Source of the DNA: Polychytrium aggregatum
Taxonomy: Eukaryota > Chytridiomycota > Chytridiomycetes > Polychytriales
Direction: 5' to 3'
NCBI RefSeq assembly: GCF_025602895.1
Contig: NW_026516409.1
Span: 1 to 54,479, forward strand
DNA length: 54,479 nt
A program made the translations under genes and the position numbers. Shown one piece after another: positions 11,165-22,300 of this stretch. Numbering within the stretch: the first letter of the stretch is position 1; each line of letters opens with the position of its first letter. The notes beneath the pieces are model-generated. The model was not told the origin of the DNA, did no database searches, and was given only the letters and a program-made list of their open reading frames with translations.

Positions 11165-11483
11165 TGTAGGAGATGGTATCTCCGACGCTGTGCTGCGCGT
11201 ACTGCGCGTACTGCGCGTACTGCGCGGCGCAGTGGGTCGTGACCTGTGCTGCGCTTTGCGTTTTCACGCACCGCAGGCAGGCCACCGCAGGGTATACCTG
11301 CGGGTTGCCCCCGTTCCCCCCGTTTGTCTGGAGTTCGGTTTTATCGTGAATAAACGTAAGTGCTTCCCCGAGCTCACCCGTCCGCTAGAGTAGCCTAGCA
11401 CCGCCCTGTTCTGCCCTGTCCTGTCTTGTCTTGTACCCCCTCCCTCCCCGTCTTGCCCCAACGTCCCAGTAGTGGACGTTACA
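11165..11483 (+). repeat. 3' LTR of B1 (319 bp)
   Basis: Same sequence and length as the 5' LTR, followed by the AAAGG duplication. A short purine-rich tract (AAGTGTGGGAG) immediately precedes it. Confidence 0.95.
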
Positions 11484-11745
11484 AAAGGCGCCATCCCCGT
11501 CGCCCGAGAGGCCCAGCAAGAGGAATCACCTGTATTCTCCGCCTTGCCCTGCGTCGTTCGCCAAATAAACGACCGTCTCCAGTCCCCGTCCCCCCGATCC
11601 CGTCCTGCTTCCGCCCTGCCGTCGCCTCGCTTCCGTCCTGCCTTCGCTCGAGCCTCGCCCGCCGTTCCGTCCTCTCCAGCCCTGCCCGTCCGTGACACCC
11701 GGGAGATGAGCTCAACGGTCTTGGCAAGACCAAAGTGACCAGCGG

Positions 11746-12054
11746 TGTAGGAGATGGTATCTCCGACGCTGTGCTGCGCGTACTGCGCGTACTGCGCGGC
11801 GCAGTGGGTCGTGACCTGTGCTGCGCTTTGCGTTTTCACGCACCGCAGGCAGGCCACCGCAGGGTATACCTGCGGGTTGCCCCCGTTCCCCCCGTTTGTC
11901 TGGAGTTCGGTTTTATCGTGAATAAACGTAAGTGCTCCCCGAGCTCACCCGTCCGCTAGAGTAGCCTAGCACCGCCCTGTTCTGCCCCGTCCTGTCTTGT
12001 CTTGTACCCCCTCCCTCCCCGTCTTGCCCCAACGTCCCAGTAGTGGACGTTACA
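11746..12054 (+). repeat. 5' LTR of B2 (309 bp)
   Basis: TGTAGGAGATGG...GTGGACGTTACA with two GCGTACTGC units. Its last 30 bp contain a short inverted repeat ACGTCC...GGACGT. Confidence 0.95.
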
Positions 12055-12066
12055 TGGTAGCATCGG
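12055..12066 (+). other. B2 primer-binding site (tRNA type)
   Basis: TGGTAGCATCGG abuts the LTR with no spacer, as expected for tRNA priming. Confidence 0.55.
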
Positions 12067-12176
12067 AAATCCTCGTCTTGTTTTCGTCCTGTTTGTCCTC
12101 TTTCTAGATCCTCAAGCTGGATCCCGCCTCTCTTGCCGACCGACTCTCCTCTCTGTCCCTGGAGCCTGCCCCTGCC

Positions 12177-12998
12177 ATGAGCAACCCCCGCCCACTTCCG
12201 GAAGCCTTCCTCAAGACCTTCCGTGCCCCAGTGTTTACTGGGAAGAGCCGCTCCTCCTCGGTGGAGGACTGGCTGCAGCAACTCGAGGACTACCTCGATG
12301 CTGCCCAAGTCGCCCCCACCCACCACATCGTCGCCGCCAAGCTCTGCTTAAAGGACCAGGCGTACCGTTGGTACCGCCGCCAAGGGTTCGACGAGCAGAG
12401 CGAAGGTGTGTTTGACGACTTCAAGGACCGCCTCCGTCGCCGCTTCGGCAGCCCCAATGCTGAACTCATTGCCCGTGACAAGCTATACTCTCTCGTGCAG
12501 CGTGGTTCTGTGACCCGCTACATCGAGGAGTTTGAAGACCTCTCCTCCCAGATTGAGGAGCTGGGCTCTGCTGATGCGATGTACCTCTTCCAGAAGGGCC
12601 TCAAGCCCAAGATCAGAGAGTACATCGCCAGCAACCCTGATGCCCGCAAGTCCCTGGACGTGATGATGGACGTTGCCGAGAACCTCGACAACGTCCAGTA
12701 CCATGGCCGCCAGTTCTACCCGCAGCTGGCAGGCGGCCATCGGTCTCATCACGTCCCAGCCCGTCCGCCTCGCCCGGCCCCGCCCGCAAGACCCATGCCT
12801 GAGCCCATGGACGTTGACGTCAACGCCATGGAGGCTCGTGGCCCTCCCCGCTCCCGGTTCCAGCAAGCTGCCACTGTCTCCCCCAAGGACAGACAGAAGC
12901 AGGAGGACCTCCGCCATGGTTCCTGCTTCTTCTGTCACCGACCGGGACACCAGGCCAAGGAGTGCCCCATGAAGTCGGGAAACGGCCGACCCTACTAG
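12177..12998 (+). CDS. gag: Gag protein of B2
   Basis: A 273-aa Gag, same translation as B0 and B1. It has a capsid-type domain in residues ~1-150, a proline-rich linker with PMDVD, and a CCHC knuckle close to the C-terminus. The stop follows the slippery heptamer by 13 nt, so most ribosomes would make Gag and a minority Gag-Pol. Confidence 0.9.
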   Translation: MSNPRPLPEAFLKTFRAPVFTGKSRSSSVEDWLQQLEDYLDAAQVAPTHHIVAAKLCLKDQAYRWYRRQGFDEQSEGVFDDFKDRLRRRFGSPNAELIARDKLYSLVQRGSVTRYIEEFEDLSSQIEELGSADAMYLFQKGLKPKIREYIASNPDARKSLDVMMDVAENLDNVQYHGRQFYPQLAGGHRSHHVPARPPRPAPPARPMPEPMDVDVNAMEARGPPRSRFQQAATVSPKDRQKQEDLRHGSCFFCHRPGHQAKECPMKSGNGRPY

Positions 12999-15900
12999 GT
13001 GGCTCTGGAGCCCTAGTAGGAGACCAACGCCGTGGATTGCTCAATGCAGTCCACGCGTCTCCAGAGGAAGTTCACCTCGCCCCCTCCCCCGAAGGAGAAA
13101 CAAACCAAGTGTTGTGCGTCGTGCGAGAGGTGCATGGTGGCGCAAGCCGCCTGCCTCTCCACGAACGTGAAGAGAAAACCAAAATTGAAAACCAAAACAA
13201 AAAAGAAAATCAAGAACCCTTGAGGGACAGGACCGCCTGTGCCCTCACCCCTGTCAAGTCGTGTGTGTCGGATGCTTCCGACATGTGTCCGCAAGCCGTG
13301 GACGTCGTGTGCAATGGCGTGCTGACGCCGCAGGCCCCCGCAATGGCCGAACCCTATCCAAAATGTCCGAGTGGCCGTGATGAAGCCAACCAAGACCAAG
13401 TGTCGCCCGTTCCCCCAAGTCAAGTCATGGTGCAGGAGGCTGTGCAGGAGGACCATGAAGAGTCCCTGCTGTACCTCCCTGCCACCGTCCAAGGTCACAC
13501 CGTCCGAATGATGGTGGACTCTGGAGCAAGCTGCAACTTTGTCAGCAGACGCTTGCTCCAGGAGCTCAACATACATGCAACCAAGAAGAAGTCGCCGATG
13601 AGTGTGGCGCTTGCAGACGATCGTGTGCAGCAGTGCACACACCAAGTGGTCCTGCGAGTGGCCCTCCATCCCAAGTACCATCCTGTCCTGTTGTTCCAAG
13701 TGATCGACACCAAGTTCGATGCCATCCTCGGCATGAGCTGGCTTGCTCGTGCCGAGCCGACTCCAGTCGTCGACTGGAAAGGCCGCACTGTCCGTGTTGG
13801 CCCTGACATTGTCCTGCAGGGCATGGCCTCACCCAACATGCCACCTCTCCTCTCAGCCATGCAATTCAAGAGGCTGATCAAGAAGGACACGTCGTTCCTC
13901 TGTGTCGTGCGTGAGGTCGACGACACCGACCAAGCCGGTCCCGGTCCCCCGCCTGTGGTGACCAAGCTGCTCGACGAGTACAAGGACGTATTCCCCGACC
14001 AGTTGCCACAATGCCTGCCACCCCAACGCACCGTCGATCATCGCATCGACATCGAACCAGGCTCGTCGCCTCCGTCAAGACCGACGTACCAACTGTCGCT
14101 GACGGAGATGGACGAACTCAAGCGCCAGTTGGATGACCTCCTCGCCCATGGGTTCATCCGCCCGAGCCAGTCACCGTATGGTGCACCAGTGCTCTTTGTC
14201 AAGAAGAAAGAAGGTGATCTCAGGATGTGCGTCGACTATCGCGCACTAAACAAACAGACCATCAAGAACACCTACCCGTTGCCCAGGATCGACGAGTTGA
14301 TGGATCGTCTGAGTGGAGCAAAGGTCTTTAGCAAGATAGACCTCCGCTCAGGCTACCATCAGATCCGCATCCACGAGGATGATGTCCACAAGACCGCCTT
14401 CAGGACTCGCTACGGACTGTACGAGTTCCTAGTGCTGCCGTTCGGATTGACGAACGCACCTGCCACGTTCATGCAGCTGATGAACGATGTGTTCCGCCAA
14501 GAGCTCGACAACTCTGTCATCGTGTACCTGGATGATATCCTTGTGTACAGCAAGGATGAAGCGACCCATGAAGGTCATGTCGCCCGCGTGCTGGCCAAGC
14601 TACGCGAGCACAAGTTGTATGCCAAACTGTCCAAGTGTGAGTTCTTCAAGAATCAAGTCCCGTTCCTGGGACACGTTGTCTCAGGAAGAGGAATCGAAGT
14701 CGACCCCGCCAAGGTCAAGTCTGTGGTCGAGTGGCCGCCGCTCGCATGCGTCTCTGACGTGCAGTCGTTTCTCGGTCTCGTCAACTACTACCGCCGATTC
14801 ATCCCCGATCTGGCGCGCACTGCCGGTCCACTCACAGACCTACTCCGCAAAGAGTGCCCCTTCGTGTGGGACCACCCACAACGCCAAGCGTTCGAGACCC
14901 TCAAGCACGCCTTGACGAACGCTCCTGTCCTCGCTGTGTTCGACCCGAACACGGATGTCTCCGTGCACACCGACGCCTCCGACTTTGCGGTGGGAGCTGT
15001 TTTGATGCAGGAGGGAAGGCCCGTTGCCTTCGAGTCGCGCAAACTGTCCCAACACGAGATCAACTATCCCGTGCACGAGAAGGAGCAGCTTGCGATCATC
15101 TACGCGCTGCAGAAGTTCCGAGTGTACCTCCACGGTACCGCCAAGCCCTTCAAGATTGTGACGGACCACCAGTCACTGCGTTACCTCGACACCAAGAAGA
15201 ACCTGAGCCGACGCCAAGCGCGATGGATGGAGTTCCTCGCCGAGTACAACTACGAGGTTGTATACCAGAAAGGCAAACTCAATGTGGTGCCTGACGCACT
15301 GTCCCGACGCCCCGACTACCAATTGGCGTCACTGTACGAGTCGACTGTCAGTGTCGACAACACGATGCTGGATGTTGTCCGAGACAACATCGCCAACGAC
15401 AAACAGTTCGGAGAACTGTTCCGAAAGGTGTCTAAGCTCCCCAAGGACGACGAATCATCCGAGTACACAGTGCGTGATGGCCTGCTCCTCCTGAAGAAGG
15501 ACAGCCGTGTCTGTGTGCCGGACATTCCGTCGTTGAAGACCAAGTTGCTCCAAGAGGTCCACGACTCGCCCCTCGCTGGACACTTTGGAGTCGAGAAGAC
15601 ATACGACCGACTGGCCAAAGTCGCATACTGGCCTGGAATGAAGCGCACCGTCGAGAAGTACATCGAGTCCTGCCATACCTGCAAGATGGTCAAGTCACGC
15701 ACGACCCGAGAGCAAGGATTGCTGCAACCCCTGCCTGTTCCCGACCGCCCCTGGACCAGCATGTCCATGGATCTCATCACGCATCTACCGACGACCAAGT
15801 TGGACCACGATGCAATCGCTGTCTTTGTCGACAGGTTCAGCAAGATGGCACACTTTGTGCCGTGCCAGACGACATGCTCCGCGCCTGACCTTGCACTGCT

Positions 15901-16894
15901 GTTCTTCAAGCATGTGTTCAAGCACCACGGCCTCCCAAAGTCCATCGTCAGTGATCGAGACCCCCGATTCACCTCCTTGTTTTGGACAAGTCTGTTCGAC
16001 CATCTCGGCACCAAGCTGAACATGTCAACCTCGCACCACCAACAAACGGATGGACAGTCCGAGCGGACGATCCGCACCCTCGAGCAATACCTGAGGACAT
16101 ACGCCTCGACCAGCCAAGACGACTGGGACATACAGCTGAGTCATGCAGAGTTTGCATACAACACCGCCAAGTCGAGCACAACTGGCTTGAGCCCCTTTGA
16201 GGCGCTCTACGGATTCCAGCCTGATGTTCCCACCTCCTTGACACTGACCGAGTCCACGGCTGGATTGCCTCCCAAACCAAGTGCCTTTGTCAAAGATCAT
16301 CAAGTCCGACACAAGATGATCGCCGACGCGCTCACGGATGCGCAACAAGTGATGGCGAAGTACTACGACCGCCGACACCAGGATGTCTCCTTTGAAGTTG
16401 GAGACCTTGTCTACCTGGACGCCGACAACATCAAGGTCCCCGAAGCCCAGTCAAAGAAGTTGTTGCCCAAGTACCGAGGACCGTTCAAGATAGCGGCCCG
16501 ACCCAGTCCCCTCAACTACCTGTTGGACTTGCCACCTGGAAGCAAGCTCCATCCTGTCTTCCATGTGTCCAAGCTGCGTCGCCACACGACCCGCAGTCCA
16601 GCACAGTTCCCCGACGCCGACGAAGGTGTCCCGGACGACGCACCACTGGAAGACGACCTCGGACAATACTATACTCAAGAATATGAAGTCGAAAGGATCG
16701 TGAGGCACAAGAAAGTGGCTGATGGGTCACTTCGGTTTTATGTCAAGTGGGTTGGTTACCCACACTCGGGCAACACATGGCAAACACTGGAGGACTTGTC
16801 CCATGCACCCGAGGAGCTGAGTAAATACGGTAAACACCTCGAGGAGCCCCAAATAAAGAGCACACGCAGGGCTCCTCGCAGGAAGCCTTCTTAA
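12962..16894 (+). CDS. pol: Pol polyprotein of B2 (protease, RT, RNase H, integrase, chromodomain)
   Basis: A 1310-codon open frame in -1 relative to gag; its apparent GTG start is only the edge of the open frame, and translation should enter by frameshifting at 12977-12983. Counting from 12962: protease VDSGASCNF (catalytic Asp ~186), RT with YLDD at ~522-525, RNase [11 protein letters not shown], integrase zinc-binding region ([25 protein letters not shown]), integrase core ([25 protein letters not shown]), GPF-type C-terminal module ([12 protein letters not shown]) and a chromodomain ([26 protein letters not shown]). Domain order RT-RH-IN plus chromodomain defines a chromovirus. All catalytic motifs are present. 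Confidence 0.95.
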   Translation: MPHEVGKRPTLLGGSGALVGDQRRGLLNAVHASPEEVHLAPSPEGETNQVLCVVREVHGGASRLPLHEREEKTKIENQNKKENQEPLRDRTACALTPVKSCVSDASDMCPQAVDVVCNGVLTPQAPAMAEPYPKCPSGRDEANQDQVSPVPPSQVMVQEAVQEDHEESLLYLPATVQGHTVRMMVDSGASCNFVSRRLLQELNIHATKKKSPMSVALADDRVQQCTHQVVLRVALHPKYHPVLLFQVIDTKFDAILGMSWLARAEPTPVVDWKGRTVRVGPDIVLQGMASPNMPPLLSAMQFKRLIKKDTSFLCVVREVDDTDQAGPGPPPVVTKLLDEYKDVFPDQLPQCLPPQRTVDHRIDIEPGSSPPSRPTYQLSLTEMDELKRQLDDLLAHGFIRPSQSPYGAPVLFVKKKEGDLRMCVDYRALNKQTIKNTYPLPRIDELMDRLSGAKVFSKIDLRSGYHQIRIHEDDVHKTAFRTRYGLYEFLVLPFGLTNAPATFMQLMNDVFRQELDNSVIVYLDDILVYSKDEATHEGHVARVLAKLREHKLYAKLSKCEFFKNQVPFLGHVVSGRGIEVDPAKVKSVVEWPPLACVSDVQSFLGLVNYYRRFIPDLARTAGPLTDLLRKECPFVWDHPQRQAFETLKHALTNAPVLAVFDPNTDVSVHTDASDFAVGAVLMQEGRPVAFESRKLSQHEINYPVHEKEQLAIIYALQKFRVYLHGTAKPFKIVTDHQSLRYLDTKKNLSRRQARWMEFLAEYNYEVVYQKGKLNVVPDALSRRPDYQLASLYESTVSVDNTMLDVVRDNIANDKQFGELFRKVSKLPKDDESSEYTVRDGLLLLKKDSRVCVPDIPSLKTKLLQEVHDSPLAGHFGVEKTYDRLAKVAYWPGMKRTVEKYIESCHTCKMVKSRTTREQGLLQPLPVPDRPWTSMSMDLITHLPTTKLDHDAIAVFVDRFSKMAHFVPCQTTCSAPDLALLFFKHVFKHHGLPKSIVSDRDPRFTSLFWTSLFDHLGTKLNMSTSHHQQTDGQSERTIRTLEQYLRTYASTSQDDWDIQLSHAEFAYNTAKSSTTGLSPFEALYGFQPDVPTSLTLTESTAGLPPKPSAFVKDHQVRHKMIADALTDAQQVMAKYYDRRHQDVSFEVGDLVYLDADNIKVPEAQSKKLLPKYRGPFKIAARPSPLNYLLDLPPGSKLHPVFHVSKLRRHTTRSPAQFPDADEGVPDDAPLEDDLGQYYTQEYEVERIVRHKKVADGSLRFYVKWVGYPHSGNTWQTLEDLSHAPEELSKYGKHLEEPQIKSTRRAPRRKPS
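12977..12983 (+). promoter_or_regulatory. Candidate -1 frameshift slippery site, B2
   Basis: G GGA AAC in the gag frame. The pol frame is -1 and open across this point from 12962. Confidence 0.68.
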
Positions 16895-16903
16895 GTGTGG
16901 GAG

Positions 16904-17212
16904 TGTAGGAGATGGTATCTCCGACGCTGTGCTGCGCGTACTGCGCGTACTGCGCGGCGCAGTGGGTCGTGACCTGTGCTGCGCTTTGCGTTTTCACGCA
17001 CCGCAGGCAGGCCACCGCAGGGTATACCTGCGGGTTGCCCCCGTTCCCCCCGTTTGTCTGGAGTTCGGTTTTATCGTGAATAAACGTAAGTGCTCCCCGA
17101 GCTCACCCGTCCGCTAGAGTAGCCTAGCACCGCCCTGTTCTGCCCCGTCCTGTCTTGTCTTGTACCCCCTCCCTCCCCGTCTTGCCCCAACGTCCCAGTA
17201 GTGGACGTTACA
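16904..17212 (+). repeat. 3' LTR of B2 (309 bp)
   Basis: Matches the 5' LTR, including the two-unit 9-bp repeat, and is followed by the AGCGG duplication. Confidence 0.95.
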
Positions 17213-17770
17213 AGCGGCAGCGGAGCAGTGACGTTGCTCAAACACTTTGAGCTGGAGCTCGGGGGAAGGGACAACGATCAGGTCTTTAAAGTAAAGGAGA
17301 CCGTCACGGAAGGAGTAATCACCATCAAGACGTTTGGCGTTAAAGTCGGAAAGAAGGGAACAAGAAAGGGTGGCAGCTCGAATCTCGGAAAGAAAATCGG
17401 GGTTCGAGCCGATAACGGTGATGCTGTCGAGAGAAATAGACTCGAACAGCTGAAGGAAGTTGGTGGAGTGGAGGGAGTCACCAGGCTTTATCTCAAAGTC
17501 AGAACGGCGACTGAGAGCATCGGCTTTGGTGTTGAGACGACCAGGGCGGTGGTAAATGCGAAAAGCAAAGTCAGAAAGGAATTGGGCCCACCGGAACTGG
17601 CGGCGAGAAAGTTGGGAAGCGGAAGTGAACCGGGTAAGGTTCTGATGATCGGAGAAAACAAGAGTGGGATGATCGGGGTCGGCAGCCATCAAGTAATGAC
17701 GCCAGGCAGTGAAGGAATCGACAATAGCAAGGAGCTCTTTGTCGTGGGTGTCATAGTTCACCTCGGCGGG

Positions 17771-18155
17771 TGTGATGATCATGCACGTTGGGAACACGTG
17801 TGGACTGCTGCGCGTGATGCACCGTGAGTCATGTTTGTTTGTCTTGGCGTGTATTCCCTGATTGGCTGGCGCCGATGACTCTTACTTCGCCTCCGACTGC
17901 GCTGTGCTTCGCCCCTCTCGCTGGATGCTCCGCCTCCCTCGCACCCCCTTCTCGTCCCTCGTTTGTCGCTCCACCCTTCTCGCCCACTTTCGCCCTTCGG
18001 TTTCCCTCTTGGCTATAAAGCCCCTCCTTTCTTGCACCCATTTTGTATCTTCAGTTCGAACAACACTTGTTGTTATCTGATAAGTCGTAATATAGCTTAT
18101 CGTTGTTCGCCAAGCACCTGGTCGTCCAGTGTCGTTGCTTGTCGTGGTCCTCACA
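17771..18155 (+). repeat. 5' LTR of C1 (385 bp)
   Basis: TGTGATGATC...GGTCCTCACA. A TATAAA box is at 18014-18019; the likely transcript start AGTTCGAACAA is at 18053-18063. Confidence 0.95.
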
Positions 18156-18157
18156 TA

Positions 18158-18168
18158 TTGTTCGAACT
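18158..18168 (+). other. C1 primer-binding site (self-primer type)
   Basis: TTGTTCGAACT begins 2 nt after the LTR and is the exact complement of AGTTCGAACAA at 18053-18063 in the LTR, 39 nt downstream of TATAAA. Confidence 0.75.
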
Positions 18169-18274
18169 CCCTCTCTCTGTCTGACCACCTGCTTGGCTGA
18201 GGCTTCGTTGCTGCCCTCATCCTTCTATTCTCTGTTGTCTTCTCTGCACTCTCCCCCCCGCCCCCATATCCCAC

Positions 18275-19258
18275 ATGGACCAACTCCAGGCCCAAATCGT
18301 TGCCCTCCAGGAGGAACTGGTCCTCCTCCGGACCACACACTCTTCCGCCGCCCCGCAGCTCCCCCACATGCCGACCCCGGACAAGTTCGACGGCACCAGG
18401 TCAAAGTTCCGCCCCTTCGTCAACCAGTGCCGCCTGCTCATGATGCTTCAGGCATCCAGGTTCCCGTCCGAGCAAGTCAAGGTGGGTTACGTCTTGAGTT
18501 TGCTCACTGGTCCGGCCCTCCAGTGGGCGACTCCCTTGATCGAGTCGAACGATCAAATCCTGCACTCGTTCGACTCGTTCATGGAACGCTTTCGCCAAGC
18601 GTTTGACGATCCCGACCGCACCCATACTGCCGAGCTGCTCCTTTCCTCCATGGCACAGGGCAACCGATCGTGCATGGACTACGCTTCCGAGTTCCTCCGC
18701 GTTGCCGCCGACCTTCCCTGGAACGACGAAGCCAAGATATCCGCCTTCCGCCGTGGCCTGTCGAGGGAGATCAAGCAGCGTCTCTCCTTCATCGACCCTC
18801 TCCCTCTCCGCTTGGTCCCGTTCGTCGAGCGTTGCCTCAAGATCGACGCACGCATCATCGAGCTCAACAACGAGCTCCGAAACACCGGCCCTGTTTCCTT
18901 CGGCACCCAGGCCTTCCACTCCCGCACCCCGTCCTTCCAGCCGCCCGCCCAGGAGCCTCCGGTCCTCTACTCCGAGCCGATGCAGATCGACGCCGCCGTC
19001 GTCAGCCGCCTGACCCCCGAGGAGAAGAATCGCCGCTTCCAGGAGCGCCTCTGCTTCCGTTGTGGCAAGCCCGGCCACGTCGCCAAGTCCTGCCCCCTCA
19101 AGTCCGGCTCCCGTGCTCCCGCCTCTGGTTCCCGCTTCCCTGGCTCCCGTCCTCAGGCTCCCGGCTCCCGTCCCCGTTCGAAGGTTGTCCGAACCATCGT
19201 CTACGATGATGGTGAGGAGGAACACTTCGAGTCGGGAAACGACCAGGCCCAGATCTAA
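18275..19258 (+). CDS. gag: Gag protein of C1
   Basis: A 327-aa Gag. An N-terminal helix (MDQLQAQIVALQEEL) precedes a capsid region with [13 protein letters not shown], an EPMQID motif, a CCHC zinc knuckle CFRCGKPGHVAKSC, and a short proline/glycine/serine repeat tail (PGSR-type). The ATG follows a C-rich leader that differs from C2. The stop TAA is 16 nt after G GGA AAC. Related to gag A. Confidence 0.92.
   Translation: MDQLQAQIVALQEELVLLRTTHSSAAPQLPHMPTPDKFDGTRSKFRPFVNQCRLLMMLQASRFPSEQVKVGYVLSLLTGPALQWATPLIESNDQILHSFDSFMERFRQAFDDPDRTHTAELLLSSMAQGNRSCMDYASEFLRVAADLPWNDEAKISAFRRGLSREIKQRLSFIDPLPLRLVPFVERCLKIDARIIELNNELRNTGPVSFGTQAFHSRTPSFQPPAQEPPVLYSEPMQIDAAVVSRLTPEEKNRRFQERLCFRCGKPGHVAKSCPLKSGSRAPASGSRFPGSRPQAPGSRPRSKVVRTIVYDDGEEEHFESGNDQAQI
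19234..19240 (+). promoter_or_regulatory. Candidate -1 frameshift slippery site, C1
   Basis: G GGA AAC in the gag frame near the 3' end of gag. Pol is open in the -1 frame from before this point through 23301. Confidence 0.68.
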
Positions 19259-19341
19259 GTGGAGGCTTAGATCTGGAGCCGTCCCCCCTTCCTCCAGAAG
19301 CAAGCGTCGATGGTAAGGAGCATGAGGTAAGTGTCGAACGC

Positions 19342-22300
19342 ATGGCTATGTGTGGAATGATCAATGTAGTCGGTGGTGGATCGCACTCTGTCAATACCGC
19401 CTCTTCTAAGGGCACATCTGGCTCCCAGATGTCTTTGACAGAGCTCCCGATCTCCACACCACCTGCGAACTTGGTCATCTGCTCGAACCATGCTGCCGAC
19501 ACTGATCTCTGCTCCGAGCCTTCTTCGTGCGTTTCTTCGATTTCTTCGTCTTCTCCCGTTTTCTCCGCTTCTCTTGTTCTCCCTTCTGGTCGCTCCCTCT
19601 CTTGCCAACTTCTCGTCGATTCTGGTGCCTCCGGGAACTTCATCGACGAGAGCTTTGTTGACCGCTTCTCGGTCCCCCTCGTTTCCAAATCCACTCCTCT
19701 CCCTGTCCAAGGTGTCGATGGCCAGCCACTTTCTTCCGGCCCCATCACTTTTGAGACGGAACCCCTCAAGATTGTTCTTGGGGACTACACTCAACACCTT
19801 TCCTTTGATGTCATTAAGTCTCCCCACCAACCCGTTATCCTTGGCTATCCCTGGCTGCAGTCCATCGAACCCAGGCTTCACTGGGCTCGTGGACTCCTTT
19901 GCCTTCCCCGTCCTGCAAGCCACATCCTCAAGGTTGTGGATGCCTCTTCCCTCCCTTCCGTTTCTTCCGTTTCTCCTTCTCCCCTTCCTCTTGTTGGCGA
20001 CACACCCAATGTTTTCCCTCGTGCCTCTACCGACACCACTGTGGTGCTCGCTTCTTCGCCTCGCACCGTTTGTACTCGCGAAGATGATCAGAATAAAGTG
20101 ATCGCTCAACGTTATTCTGATTGTGTTCCGAGTGAGGTGCCCTGTTCCTGTGCTGCTCGTCCTGGTCCCTCCGGTCTCGTCTCCGTCCGTCCTGGTCTCC
20201 CCGGTCCCGTTGCTCCCAGCCCCGCTCCTGTCCGTGTCCAAGCGATCAGGTACAAGTCGTTGGAGCAGTCCGTCCTCGACACACAGTCTAGCCCCGACCC
20301 CCTGACTGTGTTCCAAGTCCTCGTCCTTCCTGCCACCGATCCGGATCCGACGCCCCTCTCGACGTCGATCCCCGAGGAGTACAAGTCGTTTGGCTCAGTC
20401 TTCTCGAAGCAGGAAGCCGACTCGTTGCCCCCGCACCGGACGTACGACTGCCCGATCGACCTGGAGCCCGGCAAGACCCCCAAGTTCGGACCACTCTACT
20501 CCCTGTCAGAGCCCGAACTCAAGGCCCTTCGTGAATACCTCGACGACAACCTCGTCAAAGGGTTCATCCGTCCTTCGTCCTCTCCCGCCGGTTCCCCGAT
20601 CCTCTTCGTCAAGAAGAAGGACGGCTCTCTGCGTCTCTGCGTGGACTATCGCGCATTGAACACGATCACGGTCAAGAATCGTTATCCCTTACCGTTGATC
20701 AACGAGATGCTGGACCGAGTCCGGGACGCGAAGGTGTTCACGAAGCTGGACCTCCGCGGGGCCTACAACCTGCTGCGTATCCGCGCAGGCGACGAGTGGA
20801 AGACGGCCTTCCGCACTCGTTACGGCCAGTTCGAGTACTTGGTGATGCCCTTTGGACTCACCAATGCTCCGGCCACCTTCCAGCACTTCATCAACGATGT
20901 CCTTCGTGAGGAGCTGGACAACTTTGCGATTGCCTACCTTGACGACATCTTGATTTACAGCGCTGACCCCACTCAGCATGCAAATCACGTCAAGCAGGTC
21001 CTGGCCAAGCTCCAGGCTGCAAAGTTGTACTGCAAGCTGGAGAAGTGCGAGTTCTCCAAGGACAAGGTCTCGTTCCTCGGCTACGTCATCTCGCCCAAGG
21101 GTATCGAGATGGAACGAGCAAAGCTCTCCGCCATTGTCGACTGGCCCGTCCCCCGCAATGTCTCCGACCTTCGCTCCTTCATTGGGTTCTCGAACTTTTA
21201 CCGTCGCTTCATTGACGGATATGCCAAGATCGCCGGTCCGCTCACGCTCCTGTTCAAGAAGTCCCAGGTCTTCCGCTGGTCCCCCGACGCCCACAAGGCT
21301 TTCCAGTCCCTCAAGGAAGCCTTCGTCTCCGAGCCCGTCCTTGCGCACCCCGACCCATCCAAGCCCTTTGTCGTGGAGTCTGATGCCTCAGACTTTGCGA
21401 TCGGATGCGTCCTGTCCCAGCGCGGCTCCGATGGCCACCTGCACCCGTGCTCCTTTCACTCCCGCACGCTCATGGATGCTGAACGCAACTACAGCATCTA
21501 TGAGAAGGAGCTCTTGGCCATCAAGGAGGCATTCGAGGTCTGGCGACACTACCTCGAAGGCGCCCAACACCCAGTCCAAGTCCTTACCGACCACAAGAAC
21601 TTGGAATACCTGGCGTCGGCCCGCATCCTCAACCAGCGACACGCCCGGTGGTCGCAGTTCCTGTCTCGGTTCGACCTCCGGATTCAATACCTCCCCGGTC
21701 CAAAGAACGGCAAGGCCGACGCTCTCTCCCGCCGCCCGGACTACGTCCCTCCGTCCGCACCTGTGTCCAAGGAGCCTCCCCCGTTGCTGCCACCTTCGGC
21801 GTTCGCCTGTGCCGTCCGTCGCTCCTCGGATGCAAGTTCCACTCGCCCTGTGGACTTGCTCAAGCTCATTGCCGAGGAGCAACCAAAGGACCCGTCCCTG
21901 GACCAGCTCCGCAACGATCCCAAGTATGTCCTGAAGGATGATCTCCTCACCTTCATGGACAAGATCGTTGTGCCAGAGTCGTGTCGAGTCCCCGTCCTCA
22001 AGTCATGCCACGACCCTGTCGCTGTTGGACATCCTGGCATTCGGCGGACCCGAGCACTGATCTCGAGGCAGTTCTGGTGGCCCTCGATCCGCAAGGATGT
22101 CCAGGCTTATGTCTCGACGTGCGACACTTGTGCACGCTCGAAAGTCCCTCGACATAAGCCGTTTGGATACTTGCAGCCCCTCCCGACGGCATCGCGACCC
22201 TGGTCTCTGGTGACGATGGACTTTATCACCGACCTCCCCGAGTCCAACGGCAAGACTTGCATCTTTGTCGTCGTCGATAGCCTGACCAAGATGGCCCACT

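Larger units (their letters stand above)
5998..11483 (+). mobile_element. Element B1: complete family B LTR retrotransposon (5486 bp)
   Basis: Two 319-bp LTRs appear identical by eye, and a 5-bp direct duplication AAAGG flanks the element (5993-5997 and 11484-11488). It has an internal tRNA-type primer site, gag, pol and a purine-rich tract before the 3' LTR. The insertion lies in the TATA region of the element E LTR. The near-identical LTRs indicate recent insertion, but pol carries a 1-nt deletion. Confidence 0.95.
5094..11697 (+). mobile_element. Element E: 3' part of a chromodomain Ty3/gypsy element, interrupted by B1
   Basis: The remaining pieces are the C-terminal part of pol (5094-5881) and the 3' LTR (5882-5997 and 11489-11697), split by B1. 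The left part is cut by B0. E is inserted in the integrase region of D; cccgg (11698-11702) is the presumed target duplication. Its LTR is clearly related to that of element H, so E and H are one family. Confidence 0.88.
5882..11697 (+). repeat. 3' LTR of element E (~325 bp), split by B1
   Basis: The left piece 5882-5997 begins TGTGACGAACC and contains a TATATAAAGG promoter motif. The right piece 11489-11697 ends CCGTCCGTGACA. B1 plus its AAAGG duplication separates them. The segment AAGAGGAATCA (11518-11528) is the counterpart of the self-primer segment seen in H. Confidence 0.85.
11746..17212 (+). mobile_element. Element B2: complete, apparently intact family B LTR retrotransposon (5467 bp)
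   Basis: Two 309-bp LTRs match, flanked by the direct duplication AGCGG (11741-11745 and 17213-17217). Gag and pol are fully open in the expected 0/-1 arrangement. It is the best candidate for an autonomous family B copy here. It is inserted in the integrase zinc-finger coding region of element D. Confidence 0.95.

Noticed and set aside
18158..18168. tRNA-type primer site in C, A, D or H
   Set aside because: None starts with TGG next to the LTR, and each matches its own LTR exactly instead.
19267..20316. 349-codon antisense open frame over C1 pol (and its twin at 32187-33236)
   Set aside because: It mirrors the coding strand of pol, has low-complexity composition and no recognisable domain; the sense strand has a full chromovirus pol.
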